Origin: a virus | DNA length: 21,513 nucleotides | IMG/VR virus record: IMGVR_UViG_3300005295_000058 | Coordinates: 1 to 21,513 of that record | Strand: one strand, 5' to 3' | Shown here: piece by piece, positions 5,285-13,340 of the stretch | Position numbering within the stretch: the stretch's first letter is position 1 | Layout: each line of letters starts with the position of its first letter | Notes under the pieces: model-generated | What the model was told of the DNA's origin: nothing | What the model saw: the letters and a program-made list of their open reading frames with translations, nothing else | The model's database searches: none | Translations under genes and position numbers: made by a program

Positions 5285-5598
5285 CGGTCTTCATCCATCG
5301 GCGCGTATCCGGGAGTGAAGCGGCGCGCGCCGGCTTCCAGCTCGTCGCGGTGTTGCGTCGCGCCAGGGTAGCCGTACAGTCCGTCGAGACCGTAGGCGAT
5401 GGAAAGCTTGGTCGAATACAGGCTACTCGTCCAGCGGCGACCCTCGCGCCGCGCCAAAGACGCCAGAGCGCGTTCGCTCACGCGCACCGAAACGAGCTGG
5501 ACGGGTCCGCCACAACACGACAGGTTTGGATACGCTCCGGGAACGTGCTCCGGAACGGTGCCGCCGGTCAGAACGGCGGACTGATGCATGACGGTCAT
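5281..5598 (-). CDS. Hypothetical 105-aa protein, first gene of the early-like module
   Basis: Not recognised. It contains a CCGGP turn, a strand-like VQLVSVRVSERALASLARRE segment and a Tyr/Gly-rich LYSTKLSIAYGLDGLYGYPG region. ATG 5598 is preceded by a good ribosome site (AAAGGGAG, about 5 bases before the start). It is the first gene after the 83-base gap with a promoter-like sequence, and therefore probably the head of a transcript covering the small genes and DNA-metabolism genes down to 401. A nearby alternative ATG is three codons in. Confidence 0.65.
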   Translation of the reverse strand: MTVMHQSAVLTGGTVPEHVPGAYPNLSCCGGPVQLVSVRVSERALASLARREGRRWTSSLYSTKLSIAYGLDGLYGYPGATQHRDELEAGARRFTPGYAPMDEDR

Positions 5599-5625
5599 TT
5601 GCGCTCCCTTTCTAGGCTAGTCGGT

Positions 5626-5638
5626 GGTCCGGCGGACC
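5626..5638. repeat. GGTCCG-G-CGGACC palindrome
   Basis: A 6-bp perfect inverted repeat with a one-base centre in the gap upstream of the 105-aa gene, immediately downstream of the promoter-like boxes. Its position around the expected transcription start makes it a candidate operator. The symmetry is seen; the role is inferred. Confidence 0.4.
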
Positions 5639-5650
5639 CGATGCGAGAAC

Positions 5651-5678
5651 ACTAAAGCGGTACGGTGGTACTCGTCAA
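5651..5678 (-). promoter_or_regulatory. Candidate sigma70-type promoter for small-gene module
   Basis: On the minus strand TTGACG (5673-5678) is separated by 16 bases from TTTAGT (5651-5656), 5 of 6 and 4 of 6 matches to the TTGACA/TATAAT consensus. It lies in one of the few gaps of over 80 bases, between the acidic 53-aa gene and the first gene of the small-gene module. The palindrome at 5626-5638 follows it. By-eye match only; host sigma preferences are unknown. Confidence 0.45.
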
Positions 5679-5681
5679 GCG

Positions 5682-5843
5682 TTACTTTCCGTCGGCCGGC
5701 TCGTCGTCCGGATCGGTGTCGACCTCGGCTTCGGCCACGTCCGGAACGACGGCGTCGTCATCGGACACGATGACGTCGTCATCGGCCGGAACCGCATCAG
5801 TGGTCTCGGTCTCGTCGGTGGTCTCGTCGTTCGGCTCGGTCAC
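5682..5843 (-). CDS. Acidic 53-aa protein
   Basis: A very acidic, low-complexity peptide: VTEPNDETTDETETTDAVPA followed by DDDVIVSDDDAVVPDVAEAE and VDTDPDDEPADGK. The start is the GTG at 5841-5843, just after the peptidase stop, with AAAGGA as ribosome site 7 bases before it inside the peptidase's last codons. The longer open frame to 6071 lies in another frame of the peptidase gene and is Ser/Arg-rich, so it is a shadow. Probably intrinsically disordered. Possible roles include a DNA mimic or anti-restriction-like protein or a simple spacer; none is demonstrated. Confidence 0.65.
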   Translation of the reverse strand: MTEPNDETTDETETTDAVPADDDVIVSDDDAVVPDVAEAEVDTDPDDEPADGK

Positions 5844-5844
5844 G

Positions 5845-6534
5845 TCAGTATCCTTTCGGCTTGAATGTCGTCGTCGGCAACCATGCGAAGCGCGTTCCCG
5901 ACGTTGAGAATTGTTCCCACGCACGACGCGCGTACGCGGATCGGACGACGTCCCAGTCCGGTTTTTCCGGCCGGCTCGAGCTGCCGTGATTTGGTTCGTT
6001 GGCGATGATGCGCCAAACACCGTCGACCGTCTTGCGGCCGAGAAATAGGACGGCGTGTCGTCCTTTCTCAAAGCCGGTCAATTGCGTTTTGCCGTTCCGG
6101 TAGGCATACCCTCCAGGTTTCCCGTCGGCTTTGGTCCCGCCGTATTTGTAGCCAACCCATTCCGGCCAATAGCCGTAAATGATGCCAACCAAGACCGGAC
6201 CGCGCTTCATGCCGTCGACGATTTCTGTCCAGGTCGGGTTGCTCTTGTACCGGTACGGCAAGCCGAAGTGGTTGACGACGCGTTGGACCTCGGACGGATA
6301 CATACCGCGCCGGCCAGGGTTGTTCGCCGCGCTCGGATAGCCGGCAATCGAGCTAATCCGATCATGCGAGTAATAGACGCCGGTCTTGGCCTTGACGAGC
6401 CGTTGCAGGACCGTGTGCGTGCAACCGGTGGCGCCGTTGAACGTGCTTTCGTCGTCGCTCTGTCCGAATTGCTGAAGGTTCCGGTTGTTGGTTGAAAACC
6501 GCTTCCATGCGGCCAACAACGCCGTGTCCGCCAT
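5845..6534 (-). CDS. C39-like cysteine peptidase, endolysin candidate
   Basis: A 229-aa protein with the layout of the papain-like C39 peptidase superfamily. The N-terminal helix holds GATGCTHTVLQRLV with catalytic-type C38; H160 lies in GRHAVLFLGRK at the start of a beta strand; and ANEPNHGSSSRP offers N179 or N182 as the third residue. No signal peptide or cell-wall-binding domain is evident. It follows a 59-aa two-helix protein and the tail genes, the usual place for lysis genes, so an endolysin cleaving peptidoglycan peptide bonds is the best call. An alternative is a virion-associated peptidase. ATG 6534 has GGGAG upstream in the end of the holin-like gene. Confidence 0.68.
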   Translation of the reverse strand: MADTALLAAWKRFSTNNRNLQQFGQSDDESTFNGATGCTHTVLQRLVKAKTGVYYSHDRISSIAGYPSAANNPGRRGMYPSEVQRVVNHFGLPYRYKSNPTWTEIVDGMKRGPVLVGIIYGYWPEWVGYKYGGTKADGKPGGYAYRNGKTQLTGFEKGRHAVLFLGRKTVDGVWRIIANEPNHGSSSRPEKPDWDVVRSAYARRAWEQFSTSGTRFAWLPTTTFKPKGY

Positions 6535-6537
6535 AGC

Positions 6538-6717
6538 TCACTCCCGCTTTCTGATGCGCCAACCGATTGCCGACAGGACCGTGACGATGCCGGCCAGGAC
6601 CGCGCCACGCTCGGACACGCCAAGGCCGGCGTCGTTGGTCGTGAGGATGGCACCGATCAAGACCAAGCAAATGGCGATGATGGCGTACAGCGCGGCCGAT
6701 GCCGGGTCCAAGCTCAT
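6538..6717 (-). CDS. 59-aa two-helix holin candidate
   Basis: A small ORF encoding a class II holin-like protein. Helix 1 covers about residues 7-27 (SAALYAIIAICLVLIGAILT), a short turn TNDAGLGVSERG follows, and helix 2 covers about 39-53 (AVLAGIVTVLSAIGW), ending in the basic tail RIRKRE. This two-helix hairpin with a charged C-terminus, directly upstream of the peptidase, is the classic arrangement of a holin that times lysis. It shares one base with the preceding gene (TAATG, 6715-6719) and its stop lies 3 bases before the peptidase ATG. The function is inferred from topology and context. Confidence 0.75.
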   Translation of the reverse strand: MSLDPASAALYAIIAICLVLIGAILTTNDAGLGVSERGAVLAGIVTVLSAIGWRIRKRE

Positions 6718-7055
6718 TAGTTAGCGACGTACTCGCCCATGACCGTGATAACAAGCTTGGACGCGACCGACGCGATGCCGGACAGGAATTGCGTCGACGT
6801 CAAGCGCAACCCTGGCGCGAAATACAGGTCGACGGCGTCGCCAACCGCGACCGACTTGTCCTTGGCGATTTCGGTTCCGGCCGTGCTTCCGCCGGTGCCG
6901 CCGACGTACAGCGTGAACGTCCGCGCGGACGAGTCGGTGTTGACGACGCGGATATGCCTGATGAGCGTGTCAACGGCCGCGTTCGGCGGACTGTAAATGT
7001 TGGCCGCGCTATTGGAAATGTACGCCGGCGACGCGATCAGCTTAAGCGTTCCCAT
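6717..7055 (-). CDS. Small virion (tail-associated) protein
   Basis: A 112-aa protein of a type often found after tail fibre genes: N-terminal MGTLKLIASPAYISNSAANIY, then a beta-rich domain IRHIRVVNTDSSARTFTLYVGG and a strand LKLVITVMGEYVAN-like ending. The pattern RHIRVVNTDSSARTFTLY...V..G.A...Y..GLRL is shared with many small phage structural proteins that form a compact beta sandwich. ATG 7055 follows an excellent ribosome site (AAGGGACAAC before ATG). It is probably a head- or tail-decorating component. Exact place in the particle unknown. Confidence 0.7.
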   Translation of the reverse strand: MGTLKLIASPAYISNSAANIYSPPNAAVDTLIRHIRVVNTDSSARTFTLYVGGTGGSTAGTEIAKDKSVAVGDAVDLYFAPGLRLTSTQFLSGIASVASKLVITVMGEYVAN

Positions 7056-7076
7056 GTTGTCCCTTCCCTCTTTCCG

Positions 7077-7751
7077 TCACGCAATCAGGAACACTTGTCC
7101 AGCTCGCGCGAGCGCATCAGAACCTAAAGCGATGTCCCATTGTTGGAAGTCGGCACCGTTAGCCGACGACCAATTTGTTCCGGACGCGTTGGCGGCAGTC
7201 TGCGCTTTGTGAGAGGAACCAAGCTGGACGCCGCCGGTGCTTCCTTGTGACAGGTTTTGGTCGCGAGTGAAGCCGCCGGTTCCGCCGACGTTCAGCGTTG
7301 TGGCACCGCGCGAGATGCCAAGAAACGACAACACGACGGCGTCTTGTGCCGCGAACGTCAAGCTCGGGAAGGTCTGCGCAACGTTGGTCGGTGGATTGAT
7401 CAGAAATGACGTGTTGTGGTGAAGGTAGGTCCCGTCTATCACCGCCACGATGCCAATGATGGAATGCGCAGCGGCCAGACTGAAGCTAAACGTCGGTCCG
7501 GTGTCGCCGGCGACCGCTCGTCGCGTGAATAGCTGTGACCGGTAGTTATTCGCGCCGTTGTTGTCGGACCGTTGCGTCGCGACGGCGTCCCAGCCGGACG
7601 GCGGTGCGCTGATCGTCCACGCGCTGTTGTGCTTCCCGTATACGAACGCAACGAACAAGTCGCCGGCTTGCCAGCCGGTTGGCAGGGTCCCGGTAATCGT
7701 CGACGTTCCCGACGACCCGACGCCAGACGATGACCTCCACGATACGGTCAT
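7077..7751 (-). CDS. Beta-sandwich tail/fibre protein
   Basis: A 224-aa, Gly/Ser/Thr-rich protein of a jelly-roll type common among phage minor tail proteins. Key pattern: [52 protein letters not shown] and [13 protein letters not shown], followed by [14 protein letters not shown] and a C-terminal half with [14 protein letters not shown]. This succession (GD-L.....PPSGW......YRSQLFTR.A) matches a domain also visible in the N-terminal third of the collagen-repeat fibre next door. It overlaps that gene by ATGA at 7748-7751. Likely part of the adsorption apparatus, binding sugars or decorating the tail; the role is inferred. Confidence 0.72.
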   Translation of the reverse strand: MTVSWRSSSGVGSSGTSTITGTLPTGWQAGDLFVAFVYGKHNSAWTISAPPSGWDAVATQRSDNNGANNYRSQLFTRRAVAGDTGPTFSFSLAAAHSIIGIVAVIDGTYLHHNTSFLINPPTNVAQTFPSLTFAAQDAVVLSFLGISRGATTLNVGGTGGFTRDQNLSQGSTGGVQLGSSHKAQTAANASGTNWSSANGADFQQWDIALGSDALARAGQVFLIA

Positions 7752-9685
7752 GTCTTGGTGACCTTAAGCGATAGCGTGCATTTCTTGACCGACGTCACCG
7801 AGTCGACGTTGATCCCGATGATGTCGCCGGCCACGATTGCGACCGACGTCCATCCCGACGGCGTTCCCTGTGCACTTGTCGAAGTGGTCAACGTCGGCTT
7901 GGTCCCGCCGCCGACAATCGAGTCACCGACGACCGGCGGCGCGTTGGCGAACGTGTCGCGCCAAATGTCGAAGACGATGGACCCTGATACGTCGGGCAGG
8001 ATCGTCCAACGGTCGATGGTGCACGCGAACGGGATTTCGTAGTAACAAACCAAGCCGGTCGAAATCACCGCGACGCCGGTCCCGACAATGACTTCGATAG
8101 CCGAGACGTCAATTCCTGGCGCACCGGCGGCACCGTCCGCGCCGGCCGGACCTTGTTCGCCCGGTTCGCCTTGCTCGCCCGGTGGCCCCGGCGCGCCGTC
8201 TCGGCCGATGACGCCATCGGCACCGGCGGCACCGGTCGCGCCAGTCGGACCCGGCGGACCAACCGCGCCAGGGTCGCCCGGTGGTCCCTCGGGTCCTGGC
8301 GGTCCGGCCGGCCCAACCGTCCCGCCGCCGAAGCCGCCGGACCCGATTTCCTGTAGCGCGCCCTCAACCGTGTCACTGGTGAAGTAGCCGCCGGCGTCTT
8401 CGATGCTGATGGCGGACGCGTCGTGAGCGTCGGCCGGGTCAGTGACGTGTTCGTCCAGGTTTTCGGCGATGGTGTCGATTTCGGCTTCAATGGTGTCGTG
8501 GGAATGGTCCTGTCCCTGTGACGTGTCCGGTTCGTACAATTCCCACGTAAAGACCCGGCGGACCTCATCGGACCCGTCCAGCTCAAAGTACCGGTATGAC
8601 TCGGTCGTCGACCAAAGGATGTCCAGGTCGTCGGCGGTGAACGATCCGGTCGCGTCGAAGCTGATGGTTCCGAGCGTGACGAACGTGTCGAAGTCGGCGT
8701 CGTTGGTTCCCTTGATCGTATAAGTCCGTCCGCCGGCGTCTTCGGACCCGACCAACAACCTCGAGCGCACGATACGGAACGCTCCGCCAAGGTCGATCCG
8801 AAGAACGTTGGTCCCTTCGATTTCCATATACGTGGCGTCGTCGCCATCGACCGTCAACGGCGCGGCGACGTTCCATTCGACCGGTGTCGGTGTCGCGCCG
8901 ACGTCCAACGCGATGGACCCGGTTTGCGTGCCGGCGTACAGCGCCGTTGTCGTCAACGTCGGCGTATAGGACCCGGTCGTCGTGTCTTGATGGCCAACCC
9001 ACGCAACCGCTCGAGCGCCACCGCGCCGGCTGAATGCGTCGGTGACCAATGCACCTTGTGGCGTTTGCGTCGGGTCGCCGGCATACGTGGCGACCTTGCT
9101 AAAGAACGCCGCCAGAAGCACGGCCGGGTCATCGGTCGGTGTAATCGTCGGACCGACCAACGGTGAAGCGTTGCTTTGGTTGGACAGCTCGTCGCTTTGG
9201 TCGAATGACCCGGCGATTTCGTACAGGATAAGTAGCCGTGCACTTCCGCCGGTACCGGACGACGGAACGTGAACGCCAGTCGGCTCGGCCGCGCCGGCGA
9301 CCTTCGACCATGACGTCAGCTCATCGGAAGCCGATACATTCGCAGACTCGTCCATCGACCAACCGGCACTGTCGATGACCGACACCAACGTTCCCTCGGA
9401 CCAAAGGAAACCGATCAGCGTATTGCCGTTCGTCGGTGCGGTGTCGTAATTGAGCGTGAACGCCGCGCCACCGGAAACCCATGACCCAACCTTGACCTGG
9501 ACAATCCCGCCGCTCGCCGGCGCGCTAACGGTCACGCATTCTTGGTCTTCGGCCCGATCCGGCGGCGGTTCGCCGCCAGGGTCGCAACAATCAATCGGCT
9601 CCTCGCCAGGGTCCAAGCTCGGGTCGCCGCCGAGACCGGACCAAAGCGCGCCAATCGCGTTCTTTCCCTCGCGCGTGATCTTCAC
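7748..9685 (-). CDS. Tail fibre with collagen-like repeat, receptor-binding candidate
   Basis: A 645-aa modular tail fibre. N-terminus about 1-50 is Pro/Gly/Asp-rich; 50-265 resembles the beta-sandwich domain of the neighbouring 224-aa protein; 270-385 looks like a galactose-binding (F5/8 C-type) fold with [16 protein letters not shown] and [12 protein letters not shown]; 419-450 contains the phage-tail motif [20 protein letters not shown]; 458-523 is 22 uninterrupted Gly-X-Y triplets; and 525-645 is a C-terminal head with [20 protein letters not shown] and [20 protein letters not shown], a domain widespread at phage fibre tips. It should trimerise through the collagen stalk and bind the host surface through its C-terminal head. 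The GTG start sits in a GTGA overlap (9682-9685). Confidence 0.85.
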   Translation of the reverse strand: MKITREGKNAIGALWSGLGGDPSLDPGEEPIDCCDPGGEPPPDRAEDQECVTVSAPASGGIVQVKVGSWVSGGAAFTLNYDTAPTNGNTLIGFLWSEGTLVSVIDSAGWSMDESANVSASDELTSWSKVAGAAEPTGVHVPSSGTGGSARLLILYEIAGSFDQSDELSNQSNASPLVGPTITPTDDPAVLLAAFFSKVATYAGDPTQTPQGALVTDAFSRRGGARAVAWVGHQDTTTGSYTPTLTTTALYAGTQTGSIALDVGATPTPVEWNVAAPLTVDGDDATYMEIEGTNVLRIDLGGAFRIVRSRLLVGSEDAGGRTYTIKGTNDADFDTFVTLGTISFDATGSFTADDLDILWSTTESYRYFELDGSDEVRRVFTWELYEPDTSQGQDHSHDTIEAEIDTIAENLDEHVTDPADAHDASAISIEDAGGYFTSDTVEGALQEIGSGGFGGGTVGPAGPPGPEGPPGDPGAVGPPGPTGATGAAGADGVIGRDGAPGPPGEQGEPGEQGPAGADGAAGAPGIDVSAIEVIVGTGVAVISTGLVCYYEIPFACTIDRWTILPDVSGSIVFDIWRDTFANAPPVVGDSIVGGGTKPTLTTSTSAQGTPSGWTSVAIVAGDIIGINVDSVTSVKKCTLSLKVTKT

Positions 9686-11328
9686 GCCAGGGACCCGCCG
9701 ACGATCTTGAGCGTTTCGCCGTTCTGTCCGGTGCCGGCCGGCGTCCGGCCGAAGTACATTGGACCTGTCCAGCCGAGTTGCAAGCTGATGATGTCGTTGG
9801 TCGCCACCGACACGCCGGTCATTTCGATGAGGCTATGACCCGTCCAGCCGGCGAGACCGCCGGACCAACCCGGCACAATCGTTTCAGACTCAATCGGCGT
9901 CCCGTTCTTGGCGACCGACACGGTAATCGTCACGGCACCGCCGACGACGCCAATCAGCGTAATGAACGAACGAATATCAATCGTCCCGGTGCCGAGCATT
10001 TTCCAACCGAGCCACGTTCGGTTCGGCTTGGTGACGACCGGGTCCAAGTACGGCGTGATGAGACCGGTTGTCGGATGCAACGGCCAACCCGGACCCGGAG
10101 TGTCGCCAGGGTTAGCCCAATCGACGTTTCCGGGATTGGCCGGATACGGACCGCCGGACCCTTGCAGCTCGCCGTACACCGGTGCCGGCGGCGGACCCGG
10201 CTCGGACCTGGACAGCTCGAGCGTCAGAACGAACGACGCGTCCGGCTCGTCGGACAGCTCGAGAACCTTCCGCGACAGAACGCGCATGGTCAAATAGTCG
10301 TCGGCGTAGCCGTGCGGCCAGTGCGACACGCGGACCGGAACGCCCATGCCGGGACGAATGAGGTTGACAAGCTCGCGCGGAACGGTCGTCTTGACCGTCG
10401 CCCGGTGTTCCGGCGTTTGAAGCTCGCGGACGTACTTGGATGCGCGGCGTTGCGCGGTCGTCGCTTTCTTGACGTTCTCGGCCGGCATGACCCGGTCCCG
10501 CCGGCCGTAGGTTTCAACGGTGCTGTCCAGGGACGCTGTCACGTAGCCGTTGGCGTACGGGACGACAACCTTGGAATAGATGCGTGACCCGTCGACCAAC
10601 AAGCTCGTTTCTTCCTCGAGACCGATATAGAAGATACCGTTCGGGATGTCGACTTCGGACAGGATGTTGGTCAGCTTGGCGTCCGACTGGTATTCGTCGG
10701 CTTCCGGTGGTCCGTACCAGAGACTGAACGAGCCGTACGGCGTCTCGGTCGTCACGCCGACGTCACCGAAGTACGTCAGAAACCAATTCTTGCCAGGGTC
10801 AGCTTGGTTTCCGCAATCGGTGTACACCGCCGACGCTTGTTGCGTGTTGTAGTCGGTTGCGTCCATATCGGCCGGATCGTCCGACAACAAGTACCGGCTA
10901 TCGTCGATGGCCTCACCTTCATGAGTCGACTCGACCCACGTAATGCGTTCGACATCCGTTTCCTCGGGTCGGTCGTTGTCGGGTCCGGTCATGACCCGAC
11001 GTTCCAGGATCGTGTTCGGGTCCGAGACTTCGACGGTGTAAATGCGCGACACGCCGGCGCGGAAGGTCCCGCGGGAAACCTTGATGTTGTTGACGAACCC
11101 GACAAAGATGAACCGGTTGTCGTTGTCGACGGCCTCGGTTTCTTCGACGGCGTAAATGCGGTGGTTGAAGACTTCCAGGTCGCCGTCCGGGTCGTCGATG
11201 ACGATGGTGTTGATCATCGTCGAACCTTCCTCGGCTTTCTCGCCAAGGTCGGTCACCCACTTGCGCATACGGCCACTGATGTCGACGAGCGTCCCGCCCG
11301 GTTCCTGTAGCCAATGGACGAGGCTCAT
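9682..11328 (-). CDS. Tail-tip/minor tail protein (Tal-like)
   Basis: A 548-aa protein directly downstream of the tape measure, where siphophages encode tail-tip components. The N-terminal 110 residues ([46 protein letters not shown]) and the middle region ([80 protein letters not shown]) follow the beta-rich pattern of gp27-like hub domains. A Pro/Gly linker at about 395-435 is followed by a carbohydrate-binding-like beta domain at 455-548. No separate distal-tail (Dit) gene is found between it and the tape measure, so the N-terminal domain may serve that role. ATG 11328 shares a base with the tape-measure stop. Confidence 0.75.
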   Translation of the reverse strand: MSLVHWLQEPGGTLVDISGRMRKWVTDLGEKAEEGSTMINTIVIDDPDGDLEVFNHRIYAVEETEAVDNDNRFIFVGFVNNIKVSRGTFRAGVSRIYTVEVSDPNTILERRVMTGPDNDRPEETDVERITWVESTHEGEAIDDSRYLLSDDPADMDATDYNTQQASAVYTDCGNQADPGKNWFLTYFGDVGVTTETPYGSFSLWYGPPEADEYQSDAKLTNILSEVDIPNGIFYIGLEEETSLLVDGSRIYSKVVVPYANGYVTASLDSTVETYGRRDRVMPAENVKKATTAQRRASKYVRELQTPEHRATVKTTVPRELVNLIRPGMGVPVRVSHWPHGYADDYLTMRVLSRKVLELSDEPDASFVLTLELSRSEPGPPPAPVYGELQGSGGPYPANPGNVDWANPGDTPGPGWPLHPTTGLITPYLDPVVTKPNRTWLGWKMLGTGTIDIRSFITLIGVVGGAVTITVSVAKNGTPIESETIVPGWSGGLAGWTGHSLIEMTGVSVATNDIISLQLGWTGPMYFGRTPAGTGQNGETLKIVGGSLA

Positions 11329-13340
11329 CAGCCGATGAAATTACCGACCGACGGATTGCCGCCGGCCGATCCGTTAGCCGGCCCGACGCGGTCTTGCGTC
11401 GTAATCGACTTGGTGACTTCGCCGGCGGTCACGTAAACCTTGACGTCGGTCGTCACAATCGGCCGGTTCGCGGCAATCGCGCCGGCGACCTGATAGCCGG
11501 CGGACCGCGATGCTGCCGCGGCGGTGTTGCCGGCGGACGTGGCGGCGCCGGACGTCGATGTTGCCGCGGCTCCGATGGCTTGCGTTTGCGCGGCAAGATC
11601 GGTGGCGATGCGACCTTTCATTCCCTCGACTTCGGTGGTCACTTTCTCGGCCGCGGCAGCTTGAGAGTCGGTGATTGACTGTCCGAGACCTTCGGGACCG
11701 AATACGTTTCCCTTGGCCGTTTCGACTGCGGTAGTCGACCCGCCGGCCAACCCGGCAATTTGCGTCTTCAGGGACGTTTGCATGCCGCGCAGCTTGTCCA
11801 GCGCTTCACCCTGGACAAGCACGTTCAACGGATTGAATTCAAGATCGTGAATACCTTGTTCGACGCCGGACAAGGCACGTTCAAGACCTTCCTTGGACGG
11901 TTGCGACGCGATGAATTGCGCGGTTTGGGTTTGGAGACCGGTCGCTTGCGCGGTCGACGCCGAGCTGATTTGCGTCCGGACGTCGTTGACCGCGGCGACA
12001 AGGCCGATGGCCTCGCCTACCAGAAATAGCTTGCTAAGCGTGCTTAGTCCGGTCTTGGCCGCGCCGGCGACACCGCCGGCCGGAACGCCGGCACCGCCGC
12101 CGACAACCGTCCCGGCGGTGAGGTTGACGACGCCGGCGTTCATGCCAAGAACACCCTTGACGAGACCGCCGGCCAGGGTCCCGACGATGTCACCGAGCGC
12201 GCCACCGGTCAGCTTGTTGAGACCCCATCCGCCGATGACCGCGGCTTGGACCCATGACGGCATTTGCATGAACCAACCGACAAGCGTCCCGGCCGCGTCG
12301 GCGGCGACCATCAGCGTTGCGCCGATGGCGTTGAAGTCGACACCCTCGAGGAATGTGACGAGCGTGTCGGCCGCGCCGCCGAGCTTGACGCCGATCTTGT
12401 CGACGGTGTCCAAGAAACCCTTGTCGCTTAGTTTCTCGGTCAGGAACGTACCAAGCCGCTCGAGCGCCGGCAACGTGGCGCGCGCCAGGACTTGCGATAC
12501 TCCCTCGCCGGCATCCTCGAGCCGACGCATGACCGCTTCGGGACCCTTGCCGGCGGCTTCACCGGCTTTCCCGAATTCCTTGTTCAGCTCGGCCAAGATC
12601 AGCTTTTGCGACGCGACGAGCTTGTTGGCCTTGACGCCGGCCGCGTACCGCTCGGCCGCGGCTTTGTCCGACTTCCTCAGCTGGTTGTAATGCTTGGTTT
12701 CTTCCTTGGAAAGCTGATTGGTTCCCTTCAGGATTTTGATTTGCGCGTCATCGAAGCTCACGCCAGCTTTCTTGAGCGCGGTGAACCCGGTAGCAGGGTC
12801 GTTCAGTGCCTTGCCGAGCTGAATGGCGGTTCCCTTCAGGTCGACGGCTTCGACGTTGCCGCCGGCCATCGCCACCGCCATGTCCAACGCCGCTTTGGTC
12901 GCTTGAGGGAAGACCGTCGACCCGATGTTGGTGAAGGTCAACAGAAGGTTCTCACCGTCTTGGATGACCTTGTCGTCAACGGTGGTTACGTTCTCCAGGT
13001 TTTCGGCGTACTCGCGCACTTGCGCGGCCGATACTTTGGCCTTCCCTCCAGTCGACGCGATGACCGCGGCCGTTTGTTCCTGTGAGCGGTTCAGGTCCGC
13101 CAGGGAACGAACGCCAAGCGCAACCGCGCCGGCCAACGCGACGCCGCCGGCAACCGCGATCTTGCCGATGTTGCGCGCGGCGTTGTTGAGACCCTTGCCG
13201 ATACCCTGGCCGACTTTGAAGCTCGTCGACTCGAGCCGGCCAAGCGACTTCATCGCTTTGTTTGCGGTCGGTGTGAAATTGTCCTTCAGCTCGAGTGACG
13301 AAACGAGCTTGGCGGTTTCAGCGATTCCGGCCACCGGCAA
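11328..13340 (-). CDS. Tail tape measure protein
   Basis: A 670-aa, Ala/Gly/Lys-rich protein typical of tape measure proteins that set tail length. N-terminal helices LKDNFTPTANKAMKSLGRLE and VGQGIGKGLNNAARNIGKIA lead into a hydrophobic stretch at about 61-78 (IAVAGGVALAGAVALGVRSL), then the conserved phage-tail block with QEQTAAVIASTGGKAK and EYAENLENVTTVDD, coiled helices at 210-290, and Ala-rich hydrophobic segments near 340-400. Translation starts at TTG 13340 or GTG 13334; GAGG lies 4 and 10 bases before them. The start overlaps the end of the -1 frameshift product, as usual for this gene pair. At about 1.5 angstrom per residue it predicts a tail near 100 nm. Confidence 0.9.
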   Translation of the reverse strand: MPVAGIAETAKLVSSLELKDNFTPTANKAMKSLGRLESTSFKVGQGIGKGLNNAARNIGKIAVAGGVALAGAVALGVRSLADLNRSQEQTAAVIASTGGKAKVSAAQVREYAENLENVTTVDDKVIQDGENLLLTFTNIGSTVFPQATKAALDMAVAMAGGNVEAVDLKGTAIQLGKALNDPATGFTALKKAGVSFDDAQIKILKGTNQLSKEETKHYNQLRKSDKAAAERYAAGVKANKLVASQKLILAELNKEFGKAGEAAGKGPEAVMRRLEDAGEGVSQVLARATLPALERLGTFLTEKLSDKGFLDTVDKIGVKLGGAADTLVTFLEGVDFNAIGATLMVAADAAGTLVGWFMQMPSWVQAAVIGGWGLNKLTGGALGDIVGTLAGGLVKGVLGMNAGVVNLTAGTVVGGGAGVPAGGVAGAAKTGLSTLSKLFLVGEAIGLVAAVNDVRTQISSASTAQATGLQTQTAQFIASQPSKEGLERALSGVEQGIHDLEFNPLNVLVQGEALDKLRGMQTSLKTQIAGLAGGSTTAVETAKGNVFGPEGLGQSITDSQAAAAEKVTTEVEGMKGRIATDLAAQTQAIGAAATSTSGAATSAGNTAAAASRSAGYQVAGAIAANRPIVTTDVKVYVTAGEVTKSITTQDRVGPANGSAGGNPSVGNFIG

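Noticed and set aside
7837-8387. Pro/Gly-rich ORFs on the plus strand opposite the fibre gene
   Set aside because: They are the mirror of the collagen repeat codons on the minus strand; no ribosome site, and the opposite frame has clear domain structure.
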